From Tubiluchus corallicola (taxonomy: Eukaryota; Priapulida; Priapulimorpha; Priapulimorphida; Tubiluchidae), in the NCBI GenBank assembly GCA_030141605.1, contig JAQGDQ010000516.1, positions 29,160 to 93,159 on the forward strand: DNA of 64,000 bases, given 5' to 3'. A model generated the notes under the pieces. The model did no database searches. It was not told the origin of the DNA and worked only from the letters and a program-made list of their open reading frames with translations. Both the position numbers and the translations under genes were made by a program. Below, in pieces: positions 37,701-49,914 of the stretch (its first letter is position 1; each line of letters begins with the position of its first letter).

Positions 37701-40700
37701 CTAAAATTTTAATCTATTATTTAACTATTCAGAAATGCTTTTGCAATATTATTGGTATTAAAATGTATGCTTTTACTGTAATTCGAAATGGGTTAGCATG
37801 TGAAAAAATCGCCCTGTTTTCCTTTAAATGACGATTAAATAGTCATGAAGTTTTCATCTTTGTTGTCAAAGACGAAAAGCCATGCGAACCTATTAAATGT
37901 TCGTCAGCAGGTTCATTTGTTGTCGTATACTGATAGTGCATGGGTTAGCATTAGACTCAATGTGCACTAACACCTGTCGCAACAATATAAAAATTTACTG
38001 TTATCACTATGCTAAACTAGAACTTATTTGCAAATATACATGGACCATAAGGTTCTGCTGTAATTAAGCTGAGTCACTTGTCCTATAATTTGCAGTGAAT
38101 TCTTCTAATTTCATTGTTGTTATTGAGCTAATGCAGCTTTACTTTCTAATTTTATTGCATATTCACACATCATCATTTATTCTTCAGTGTTCAAAGCTGC
38201 ATGTCTGGCCACACTCACAGCAGCTGCAGTGGACTTCTCATTCTGCGGTCCCATTGCCGAGACGCATTCCTGCCTGACTGCCATTATTCATTACTTGGTT
38301 ACTGTTATTTTTCACGTTGCGGGTATTTTAAGTTTCAAAAAGTTGGAAAAGCAGACCAAGTCAGTAAAAGAAACACAGGTGCTTACCACTTCCAGTAATA
38401 TTTTTAGATTTATTTATGACATTTAAGTGTTCAGAGATTTTTGTTTCTGTTTTGTTGTTCTAAATAAAAAGCTAGGTATGTGTATGGGTAAATAACTTTG
38501 GATAAAAAAAAATTGTCTATGTCTTTGTTAAATTATTAATAATAATAATATTATTATTATGCTCGCATTTAGTCTAGTTTAAACACATTGAAAAACAAAG
38601 ATTACAACGTGGTTTTACAGTTTTGCGTACGTTCTTGCAATTTACATATGTGTCTGATCATGAGCCCAGGAAATTTCAGTTGAAGGCAACAATGTGAAAA
38701 AGTGTTGTTCTCTATTCTTTGATTCTATGCAAAGGAGTTATGTCATAGAATCATGATTGTAGATTCACTATTTATTCTATCCTGATGTTTTCAAAAGTTA
38801 GAAGTGATGATTATTAGCTAACAAACAACATACTCATTAATGAAAATTTATGTAATGGATAGCTGGATTTGTTTGCCTTTTCTTGATTGTGAACTTTTTA
38901 AGCAAGCACTTCAAGTCATTATTGGTTCTAAATGTGTGTATTATTTTTCAAAGTAGCTGAAGTATTATTTTGTTACCGTTAATACAGGAAAGATTCCTGC
39001 TTGATTTGCTAAAGGAGCGCAAATGTACAGAGTATGGCAAGGATTTCTGCTTTTGGGCTATACATTCGCGGGAACGATTTGTCCAAAAAAATAAACTAAC
39101 CGTTTACTCAGACTACAAGGTAGGAAAATCAGTGTTTTTACAGTCTACATATACATATGCATGTGTATATGTCACAATACTCACTATAATTATTGTTACA
39201 TACTAGTATCAATGCATGAGACTTGTTGGTTTATATAGAGAAATGTTTAGCACTGGTTAGCACTGAAACACATTAATATCTAATAAATTATTATGCAATT
39301 TTACAGAGTTACATTGACAGAATAAAGGAAGGAGAAGAAAATGTATTGTTTCCAAACCGGCCGCTTATGATGGCTCTCACATCAAGTACCAGTAGTGGAG
39401 TATCAAAAGCTATGCCTATTGCAAAAGAGTATTTTACAGCTCTGATAAAAGCTGTGAGTTCCAAAATCATTTTTGCTTTCTCAGTAATTTTTAAATTTTA
39501 GATTCAAAAAGGGTGTAGCCAACATGGACAGTATTATTGATCAAATGCAACTAGTTATAAACAGTGAAATGTAAGACTGAAATCTAGGAGTTCTTTCCAT
39601 GGTATTGATAGCCATGGTGTTGAATGACAATGTTGGAAGCTGGTGTTTTATTCAATTTTATTTATAAAGTTTTTTCTGAAACGTTGTTAGCTACTAAAAA
39701 TGCTGATCAATTTGTGCTTTGCAAAATTTCAGCTGTTCAAGGATCATTTCATGATTACTGTATTATCAGTGATTTAAATCACATGAAAAACTGATTCTTG
39801 TTGTGGCAAATGTGATAAAAAGCATTTTAGGTTTATTATTATATTATTACACATCCAACCATTTTTAGTGATTTTCTGATCAAGACCTGAAACCAACCGC
39901 CGTTTTGCCAGATTAACTTATTTCTTTACTGCATTGACAATCCAGTTAAGCTAATAAGCTTAGACATCCGGGGGTATGGCTTCATTTAAATTTCGTTATT
40001 GTCGTGCCTAATGTACTTACTGGATATTGTTTAACAGCAGTTGGAACCATTGTACTTACTGTGAGTGTTGAACACTTTTATTACAGTCCTGACATATATC
40101 ACCTGAACTTTTAGTAAAATCTAAAACATTTATTAAATAGTCTATTAGAAAGTCATGGTGCTATGTAGCCTCTGCCATGGGTCAGGTTTGCCAGTTTCTT
40201 TTGAACTTTTCTTAAAATGTCAGTCACAACATTGAAATTGTTAAATAGTTATAACATTCTTACTTTGCAGGTTGTACCTTTGATGACTTATCTTCTCTTC
40301 AAGGCATTTCCTGGTTTGCGTTCCATGTGCAAGACTATGTCAATTGCGTTTAAGCCGCGGTACTTGTACACAGAGTCTGGCACCGTTATGGGTCCCATTT
40401 CTGCACCACCACGCTCTAAACTTACTGGTTTGGCAATTTGATCGTACATTCATATTAAATCCTATGATGTCTTGTGCTAAATATAGTAAATTTTACAGAG
40501 TCTTGAGCTAAAATCAAATAACAGGAGTTTCTCAGTATCACTTACGCACATTGCTGATGGAATTGGCATCAGCAACATTTTTCTTCTAACTTAAAATTTA
40601 CTTGTCAAAAATTCTCTATGTAAGCTATAAACATCTTATCTTTGTTGCCTCAGACATAAGTAATTTGAAATTTTGCAAACTCATTTTTATAGCTATAAAA

Positions 40701-43700
40701 TATTGGCTGGTATTTTCTTAATTAAAATGGTTAATCAAACACAAATAATGTTTGGATAAATTTGATGATGCTTTTACTGGTAGTTAAGAGAAAACGTTTT
40801 CTCACCTTTAATATTGACAAAATGTTTCTGATAATTAAATATTAGCTTTGAAACTTAATTAATGATCGGTGAGGACAACTAGCAGTGACATCACAACTGA
40901 ATGTAATTTTCTGCTACAGGCATTCCAAGAACGTGTTACATGTCTTTGCGAGAGTAAAAATTTAAATGGGGCACTGCTGTATAATGTGTGATGCACAAAA
41001 AATTTCAGGCTTAAAGTTTAAAAACTCGAATTTAAAGTTTATTGCTGTGCTCACGAAATTGCATGCCACATCAAACCAAAATGTGTTCTCATGATCTAGA
41101 TCCTTTTTTCCTTTACGCTAAACAGCAGGATGTGTCGGTCATAGGATGTAGTAAGGTCGATCTAAATTTGTACAGTAAGTCCTTGCTTGACGACTTCCCT
41201 GATGTTTCGTACAGTGTTTTGCTGTACAGTGTTCAAGTATAGCAAAGGGCTTCAAAGTTAATGAAAGAGAACCTGCTAGCTAGATACTGGTAGAAAAGAT
41301 AGCTGGTTTCAATCAAACAGAAAGAAATTAATCAGTGGAAATATGAATAAAACTCCTAAAACGTCTAATTTATATGAATTCAGCACCATTGATTTTTGCC
41401 TTTCAGGCATATCTTTATTGTTATACATTACATTTTATGTAAATCTTGGCTTCATTTAAGTGGAATGCATTAGTGTTGTTAAGCAAGGACTTAGTGTACT
41501 AGATTACTTCTTTGTCTTTGATTGTCCACTTAAGGTTTAATTTAACTTCATATTAATATGTAGCCTTTGACTGCCTACATATTAACTACAAAACACTTTT
41601 GTTTGACTTTATCAACCTGTTTGAATTTAAAAATTTTTAATTTTTACACTTTAGATTTTTTCATGATATTTGCGTCTACTCCTGTACCAGCCTTGGACAT
41701 TCCAACTGAAGCTGAAATGATGTACATTCATCTGCTGTTTGGTTTAAAAGACAAAAATTTATGTGGGTTGAATTGTCTATATTATAGCTTTATCTAGTCT
41801 AGGGAATTATACGTTATTGGTTATTATGGCAAAATTATTTTTTTATTGTATGTTATTAACTTTAATACAATTGTGTATTGTGTACTTTAAATTATGCTGT
41901 TAACTTTATACCATCTTGACTTGGTATATTTTATGGTCTTCCATTCAAGTATCTGTTTTTAGATACTTGATCAACAAATTCATTTTTATCTTGGTATCTC
42001 TTAAATTGCCTATCTCCTAATGTGATGCTGTATGTAGCTAGCTCAAATAACTATTTGAGCTTTTTGCCTATAGTATCTTTTGTACACCTGTGTGCTAAAA
42101 GAGTAAATATTTATGTTATCGTTTTTCAATAATCAGAACTATATTTAAGCTTAACTAAGATTTTTTTTGTGTAGGTAAAATAGAAACATCTTTTGCACCA
42201 GTAGTTGTTTCAATGGGAAAGACATTGGAATCAAAATGGAAGCAGTTGGTTCACGATATCCGAGTTGGCCGCATTGATCCTACGCTAAACATTGACGAAG
42301 GTTTAAGATGGAAACTTAATTTAGAAGTAAGTATTCATACATGAACTGCTCAATAGCATTGATTAGTGGTTTAATTGATTGGTTAGCTGTCAGGCAGACA
42401 TGCTGTTGGCATACTGTCTGTTTGATTATATTTTAATAAGTTGTATAACCGTTAAATATTGTGTTTCTACATCTGCCTGTAAAGTTTAGTATTTTGATTA
42501 GATTGAACTTACTTTTGTAGACGTTTGAGTTAGTTGTTTATGGACGAGTAAACAACTGTTACAAAAACACTTTAATAAAATTGTACTAAATTGCAATTTT
42601 AGCACAGTGTCTTGTATGATATTCATCCAAATTTTTCATTAGAACATTTAATTTCTTTCATTCAGCCTGCAGTTACCTGGATCAGACTGATTAGTAAGTT
42701 AATATTTCTTTGAAATCTATTTAATAATTCTTTGCAGAGTGTGAAAAGCCAAATGGTCATGATGTGTACTTTGGTTAAAAAACTTAAGTAATGCTGGGCC
42801 CAGTTAGTAAAATATTTGAGCGATCACCTTGAAACCATCACTTTGCCTTGCAACGCTTCTGCAGCTGGAAGAGACTGCATCAGAACAAAAACTTGGATAT
42901 TGCTGCCAGCTCATTGTCTCATCTTAGCGTATTTTTCTTCATCATGAGCTATGTTGTTGTCCTACCACAACCGTCCACATTTAGTAGGCCTTCCAGTGAG
43001 TGCTAACTTGCAGTATGCCAAATTACACAAAAAATATTTGCATGTTTGTATCCCATTCTTATCTGCTTGCTTAAAAACTTAGTTTATTTCTTTAGTTCTC
43101 GAAATCTTTACCTGGCTGGAAATTTCCTCCGTTTGTTTGGCTGCATGAAAAACCTTCTTTTCCTTTTTCTTTATTTTTCATGACCATTTTACCTTTATAT
43201 TCAGCTTGCATTGCAACTTGGCAAAGTTTCTGTAACTCTTTACGCAAAAGTGTGGCGAATTACAGCCAAAGAGCTCTAACATACCTGCTTTGCCTGTGTT
43301 TGTGATTTTCAAGTTTTCTTCACTTTTATAATTTGCCTGCACTTCTGAATTCCTGATTGTAGAGTTTTTGTGTAATAGTGATAAGTTTTAGGGTGTAAAT
43401 GAATTTCTTTAAGAATAATTTCATATATGCTGACCACTACAACAGTTATGATAAGATTCTACCAACACATCTCATACCTTTTGTAAAAAATGCACCTTGT
43501 GATTTTTAAAAGAATAGCTCACTTAATGTAACAAATGAAGCACAACAGTGCAGTCTCTAACTAAATTTTAAGACAATTGAACTTGCTTAAATATTGATCT
43601 TTTCTAGTGGATCAGTAAAAACAGTGAAGTTCCCCATTGTTTATACTGAAATTCAAAAGACGATATTAAAAATAATAACCATCTTATTGTTGCATTTAAT

Positions 43701-45776
43701 ATTTGATAAGTTTGCATATCTGTGTTACTTGAATCATTGGCTCGCTAAGCCTTAAACTTGGTTAACTCTGTTACGTCATGTTAATCCTGAATCTTTGTAA
43801 AAATTTAATGCGTTTCTGTGTTTTCCTCAGTATTTGAAACCTGACCCAGAACGTGCCGAATTCCTTCAAAGAGAATTCGAAAAAGGATTTGATGGGATAT
43901 TCAAACGAGTCTGGCCGCGTCTATCACATATCCAATGTTTAACATCAGGTAAACATGGTTTTTCCGTACCAGGTGTTTACTGTTCAAGTTTTTATTGATT
44001 GTGTAATAATTACTTGATAATAATCATAATAATAACAATAATAATAATAATAATAATAATTTGAATAATAAGCTGAGTAATGTCCACTTTGTTCAAAGAT
44101 GTTTCAGAAATTTTTTACTTTGTTATAAGTATTATAATATTAAAATTTTAAATTTAGGTTTCGAGAAACTTACAGAAATAAATTATATTATTTTAATCAA
44201 TTGTCTTATCTTGAAAAATAAAGATAAAACTAAAAAGTTTCTGAGACGCAGAATTTCTTACTCTGATTTAAGTAGGGCAGGTGCCTATGCAGAAGAAAAA
44301 ATGTGAGGTATGTCTGTTGATTCATTGTGCTTTGATCTTACAAACCACTTTTTACGTACTTGAGTAGGGAGTAGGAATATAGTTATAATTTCAGCATTTT
44401 CAGCAATCAAACTGCAAGCCATGCATTGCATATTTTTTTCTTACTATCTTGTAGTTGGATTTTGTCAACACTTCTTTTCATTTCTAGAATCTCACTTCTA
44501 CAAATGTAGTGTTTAACATCTAAATACAGTCCGTAAGTCTATTTTTACACAGCTTGTTGCCCACATTCATGTTATACAACTTTACCTTTGCATTAGACTG
44601 AACTGAACAAACTTCAAGTACCATCATAGATCATCAACTTGAAAATAAATTATAATTTCCGCGATTGAGCTTACACTGATGCACATTGTCTCAAGTACAG
44701 CAACTTTCAACCATCTACAAACTGTATAAAGTCTTTTAACTCTTGTTTCTTACTGTCACAACTCTCATGAAAAACGAGCTTGAACATATTGCTATGCCAT
44801 ACAATAAAAGAAAGATTTTACACAAATAGCCAAATAGACTAATTTATGTTGCCATTTTGCAAAAAAAATTGATTCCTTTCTTAAAATGCCTTACACTTAC
44901 CTCGGTACATACCAGAATATCTCAGGCTGATAATGGATTTTTCTTCTACTGTTGTGCAATGTCATCAAGTGCTAGGCTGATGGATGTGCATAGTTCTGCA
45001 CTTGCTTGTCTAATAGTTTATGAGTCATTTAAAAGACTATTTCCAGACAAATTGCATCTTAAATATCAATTTAAATTTTTCTTATGAATTTTAGGCAGTT
45101 TCAGCATCCATATGGAAAAACTGAAAAATGGATATGCCAGAGGCTGTGACTTTTATTCCATGATGTATGGAGCAACAGAAGGAATGTTTGGTAAAAATAA
45201 TAAGTGTACCACCCCTAGACCCCAGTTGTGTTCTCTAGACCATCGGGTAACATATGCCTTAGAACATTTATGTCGTCATTTGATTGTTTTCTGGACCGCT
45301 CTGACGATGATGATGATGATGTTGATGTTACCGATGTTGATAATGATTATTATAATGATGATGGCGATAATGATGACCAAACCATGTACCACAAAAACAG
45401 TTGCATGATTAGTTTACTTGTAATTAATTAATTTCGAAGGACTGCACCAGGTCCTCCCAAGTTTAGATTTCTTAGTGCAATTTTGGTAACTTGCTGGTGC
45501 CAATTTTTAACTTTGTTGGTAATGTTTAGTTTTCGTAATTTATTTCAGCGTTTAATCTGTGGCCACACCTAGAACCAAGTAGATATATGATGGTGCCGGT
45601 TTTGACATTTTATGAATTTATTCCACTAAATCAGGCATCAGATGATCAACCCGAAACCCTATTTTTAGAACAGGTACCAGCATTGTCTCATTTTCTTATT
45701 CTATGCATGACACGAATTTTGATGTTTTACAATTTTCTAAGCATGTTTGTTTAGACTGTGTGTTTAGTAATTATTT

Positions 45777-45843
<67 letters not shown>

Positions 45844-48800
45844 GAGAGAGAGGGGGGCTGCTTGTAGGTTGTGAGCAAGCACAATTAAACTGCTGTAAGT
45901 TTTGCATGTTTACAAATTAGCTTGAATCTGTTAATACTGCTTTGAACCCATATATTTACTTGCCAGCTTAAGTAAGGGGAGTTTAAGCTATTATGATTAT
46001 GATAACTCATTTCCAAATCGTGGATTGGAAATCAGTTATCCTAACACGGATTGCATTGACTGGTTTCATTTCCTGGTTGCAGTTTGAAAACTTTTTGTAC
46101 TCAGACATGACAATGATCACAAAATCAATCTGCTATCTTAATTAAGCACTAACATAATAAAGCTGTCTTTTGTTAGTGCTGCTAAAATAAAACAAGGTTA
46201 ATGGAACTGCAAACGAAAAGCTTTTGAAATATTAATTCTGATGGGTTCCATTCTTAAAAAAACAATGTTTGGCTTTTCAGTATTTTAGACTGTAGCTTCA
46301 TTTGGTTTACAATTGACTACTTTTTTGTATTATGGGCATGCATTTTGAATAGATTTTTAGACACTTATTGTTACCCAAACTGGTTGTATTTATTTTTGCC
46401 GAGGAGGTTGTTTCCATCGTCTTTGTTTGTTTGTTAACAAAATTGCGCAAAAATAACTTTGCCGATTTTCATGAAACATTGTGCACGAGGTGATGCACAA
46501 AGGAAGAATGTTTTCAGTTTTTGTGCAGTTTCAGGATATTTGGGAGGAATGGGAGGGGCAAAAAATACCAAAAGGGGCATGTTTTTTTGGCCAGTTAAAA
46601 ACAGGCATGTTTTTTTGGCCTTTTTTTCACAAAACTTGCTGAATTGTAGAAAAGTATTTGTGCAGCACTTCGTGGGTTAATGGAGGAAGCTTTAAATCTG
46701 TTTTGAAAGAGGAGGAACTGGGTTAAAGGTGGAATAGTCCGTTTTTCTAAACACGTTTGGTAGAATGAATGACAGTGAGTTATTTCCAGATTCTATTCTC
46801 ATGAATTTTTGCTTGGAATTTATAATAACGCATACCTATTGTCATGACATCATCAGTTATACTCTTACTACAACCTTTGCTCACGGTGTATGTAAATGTG
46901 CTATATTTCAAGCTTCAAATGAGACATCAGAACAGTTTGTACTGGTGACTTGTTAATAAAGTGGCTGTGTAACTTAGCATAACATACTCAACGGGCTTAG
47001 GCAGAGTTCTGTGCTTTGCTGAGTGCTGTGCTTTGTTCTAGTTATCACACTGTCATGTACAGCTAAAAATATTGTATAACTGTTTCTTTACAAAGTATCT
47101 TATTTTTTGTTTGTTTAATTCACCAGGTAAATGTTGGTGAGATGTACGAACTTGTAGTCACAACAGTGAATGGTTTATATCGTTTCCGTCTCGGGGATGT
47201 CATAAAAGTAGTAACAAAACACAATCAAACACCCGTTATTGAATTCGTGCACAGGTACAAAAAGTTTATGGAGCTTGTGTTATATTGTGAGGGACAATAG
47301 TTTAATTTCGATTGTAAATTTAGAATGGTCATCTTTAGCTGACTATTATTAGTTGGATAAGAATGTTGCTTAATTTGGTGAAATTTGGTAATTTGGTGGA
47401 GGAAATCTGTGACCTGCACTTAATGCATGTCAAGTTATTGTATCATGTTCTAAGTGAATTAAATGCAAGACACTTAATAATGAATGCTGTGATCTAGTAA
47501 TCGTGTATTGTTAGTTATACATGGATTTATTCCTTATTATTGTCGGCAATAAGCTTTTTCACAGTTTCGTTGTTCGCATGCGCATTTGCTGTAGGTCAGA
47601 GGTTAAGTGTACCACAGCAATCCATCTTAACTACAACCGTCATGTGACGTGTCTGCCATGTCTGTTCAGGAATTTCAGTAGTTTTATGTGGACTTTATTT
47701 AATTATCCGCTAGCCTTAGCGTAGAGTGATTTATTAGCAGGATCTTGCTTGGGAACAAGAAAAAATGAACTAAGTAAGATTCAAGCTAGCTGCTAAAACT
47801 GTTACTATTACAGCAGCATAGGCTGCGAGGCATTGTGAAGTGTGCACAAATGCGTTATCTGGTACACTTAACTTTTGACCTTTTCATGATCATCGTCAAA
47901 CGTTGGAACTGTTAAAAGTCTTATTAGTACAATGATTATATTGTTTATAACAGACAGGGACAGCTACTCAACGTCCACGGTGAGAAAACTTCTGAAAATG
48001 CTGTCTACAATGCCCTGATGAAATCAGCCACCCAATGGAATAATGCAAAGATCAAAGATTACAGCTGTTGTGAGAGCATTCTTGCGTCTTCAGGTACATA
48101 TGGTACTTTTTTCCAGCAAATGAGTATTTGTGTACAGAAAATATCATTGAACACATAATTTTTGTTGCACGAGACAAATGACGTTATGAGTACAGTTACG
48201 AGCTCACCAAAGATCAGTAAACAAATATTAGTAACCAAAGATGCTTTCTGTATTACATAAGACATTCTCGCTCACTTACGCCAAAGATGCAAAACATGGC
48301 AATCTTTACAGCAACGCACGTGTTCGAAATTCGCCAAACAGGTAACTTATTTAATTTGTAAGCATCTTTTGTTTAATAATAACAATGAATTTTTTGTGTA
48401 ATCATAATAATGCGTTTAAAAACTTCAATGCCTTTAAAGCGCCCAGTGTTATAGTAAGTGTAATCGAACAGCATTTGAGTGTAGTCAGTAATGTTCTAAG
48501 CACAAGTTATACCGTGAGTTCAAAACTGTAACTAACTTCACTTTTTGGTAAGCCCGGGATTACAAGTTCTCGGGGTTAATGGTCTATCCTGAAAATATTG
48601 AAAATTTTTGAAAGCTTTTTATTTGCAGAATGTTCCAGTACTGCTGGATACTACATTGCATTCCTGGAATTTGACGAAAACCAGAATATTCAATTGACGA
48701 ATGAACAGAAGTTATTAGTACGTATAAATATCGATATTCCCAATTGGATATTGGCATTTATCTTGTAAGCAGAAAGTCCCAGGTTCAAATCCAGGTTGTA

Positions 48801-49914
48801 TTCGAACTTTTTCACATTTTCTCTCCTTCAAGTTTATTATCAAAATTTGATTAATTGTGGGTTTATACCATTATCAATAATAATCTTGACATTAAGATGT
48901 TGAATTACAGAATAAAAATAGTCCGTTATACCGCCAACCATTATCCGCCCAGCAAATTTCTATATGTTCAATGGGGAAACACCACGCCAGTCACTCCAGT
49001 GACCCTGCTATACCCTCTGCTGAGTCATGTGTCGTGTAAAGTAATGAATGTTATCACGCTTTGATTGTTTTCAAACTGTACTGTACATCGAACATTTGCA
49101 AATAGTAAATGATAGCGCTGATGTTATTGTCAGTGCGCCACATTATGTAGTCATAATAGCAACTGAAGAGAAAACACGCGGTTCTTTTTTCGCCACAAGA
49201 AACGTGATATTTGCTTGTTTTCTAAGAGTCATCCAAGCAAATCCCAGCAAGAAGGTTGGTGTTACAACTTAACTTTTTTACATGCACATGATTAGTGGAT
49301 ACATACAGTAGGCCTATAGTACAATATACGTTTATTATGTAAACAAAATGCTCATCATGAAGATGATTGATTTTGAAGGAGTCATTAATTTTCACAAATG
49401 ATTAATTTAATAATGTTCTTTTAGTTCATTAAACTTCAGAGTAAAAATTGAGACTTCTAACCTGTGTACACTTGTCTGACTGTTGTGATTTGTCTGTGGT
49501 AAAATTTAACACACCTCGTTCTAATGCCAACTTTTTTTCCTTCCCGAAGTGGACGGTGTTAAGAGGTTGGCTGAGATTCAAACTCTACTGTGGACAAGAG
49601 TAATTTTGCTTTAATTACTTTATATAAGCTTTTGTTTGCATTTTGTGTGCATATTAGCATTTCTAATTCTCTTCATTTTTTATGAACTTTAGTTTGACGA
49701 GAATTTAAGACAGGAGTCTTATCCATATGAATCCTTCCGTCGCAAAAATGCAATATTACCAATGCAAGTGAATGTCGTAAAAGAAGGAACATTTGCAGAA
49801 TTTCGAGACTACATCCTTACTCATAGTAATGCGTCAGCTAATCAAGTAAAACTTCCTCGTGCATTGCGTCGACAGGATTACTATAGTTTCATGAAAGAAC
49901 ATGTTGTAGGTTAG
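34728..49914 (+). CDS. GH3-domain-containing protein (14 exons)
   Basis: Exons are 34728-34860, 38188-38378, 38988-39119, 39307-39453, 40271-40427, 41655-41762, 42175-42326, 43831-43948, 45095-45190, 45549-45673, 47127-47254, 47954-48093, 48629-48717 and 49693-49914. All phases agree, giving 645 residues. GH3 proteins belong to the ANL adenylating superfamily. Plant members conjugate amino acids to acyl acids; the role of animal members (GHDC) is not established. Landmarks are CTEYGKDFCFW, the ATP loop ALTSSTSSGVSK, STPVPALDIPTEAE, YIHLLFGLKDKNL, FYSMMYGATEGMF, GLYRFRLGDVIKV, RQGQLLNVHGEKTSE and a C-terminal KLPRALRRQDY. Exons 1 and 2 add two hydrophobic segments (GLLVAALFGVICYYQVVYNV; LTAIIHYLVTVIFHVAGIL), suggesting membrane anchoring. 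Motif 1 reads STSSG where GTSG is usual. A possible polyA signal is at 50106-50111. Confidence 0.93.
35709..36453. mobile_element. Tigger/pogo-like MITE, copy B (GH3 intron 1)
   Basis: The left end cagtaagtcctcgcttgtcg and right end (reverse complement cagcaagaccttgcttaatg) are inverted repeats, with TA outside both (35707-35708 and 36454-36455). Internal sequence is shared with the element at 4854-5869 and, reversed, with 41173-41496. It is 745 bp and non-coding. Confidence 0.88.
38532..38564. repeat. (AAT/ATT)n imperfect palindrome
   Basis: A run of AAT units followed by ATT units forms a small hairpin-like microsatellite inside GH3 intron 2. Confidence 0.8.
41173..41496. mobile_element. 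Tigger/pogo-like MITE, copy C (internally deleted, GH3 intron 5)
   Basis: The left end cagtaagtccttgcttgacg and right end (reverse complement cactaagtccttgcttaaca) are flanked by TA (41171-41172 and 41497-41498). The interior matches copy B in reverse orientation, for example the word agaaagaaattaatcagt. At 324 bp it is a deletion derivative. Confidence 0.88.
44015..44062. repeat. (AAT)n microsatellite
   Basis: Runs of ATAATA units lie within GH3 intron 8, just downstream of exon 8. Confidence 0.85.
45304..45378. repeat. (GAT)n-rich microsatellite
   Basis: Interrupted GAT/TGA units lie in GH3 intron 9. They create an artificial Asp- or Met-rich open frame that should not be read as coding. 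Confidence 0.9.
45779..45853. repeat. (AG)n dinucleotide microsatellite
   Basis: About 35 AG units with one AC interruption, closing in a G-run, within GH3 intron 10. Confidence 0.97.
46390..46740 (+). repeat. Interspersed repeat ('gccgagg..tttgtttgtttgttaac' type)
   Basis: The segment begins gccgaggaggttgtttccatc and has tttgtttgtttgttaacaaa followed by gccgattttcatgaaac, a layout I associate with a repeat found in many invertebrate genomes. The reverse complement of about 59640-59845 has the same order of words (cgccaaggaagttatg, cagtttgtctgttttgg, aactagctaacagatttcc). It lies in GH3 intron 10. Confidence 0.5.
48742..48806 (+). repeat. tRNA-like (SINE head) segment
   Basis: It has an A-box-like block (ttggatattggca) and a consensus B box (ggttcaaatcc at about 48782-48792) at tRNA-like spacing, within GH3 intron 13. 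It is not a complete tRNA. Confidence 0.5.

Noticed and set aside
45228-45431. Asp-rich open frame
   Set aside because: It is produced by the (GAT)n microsatellite in a GH3 intron.
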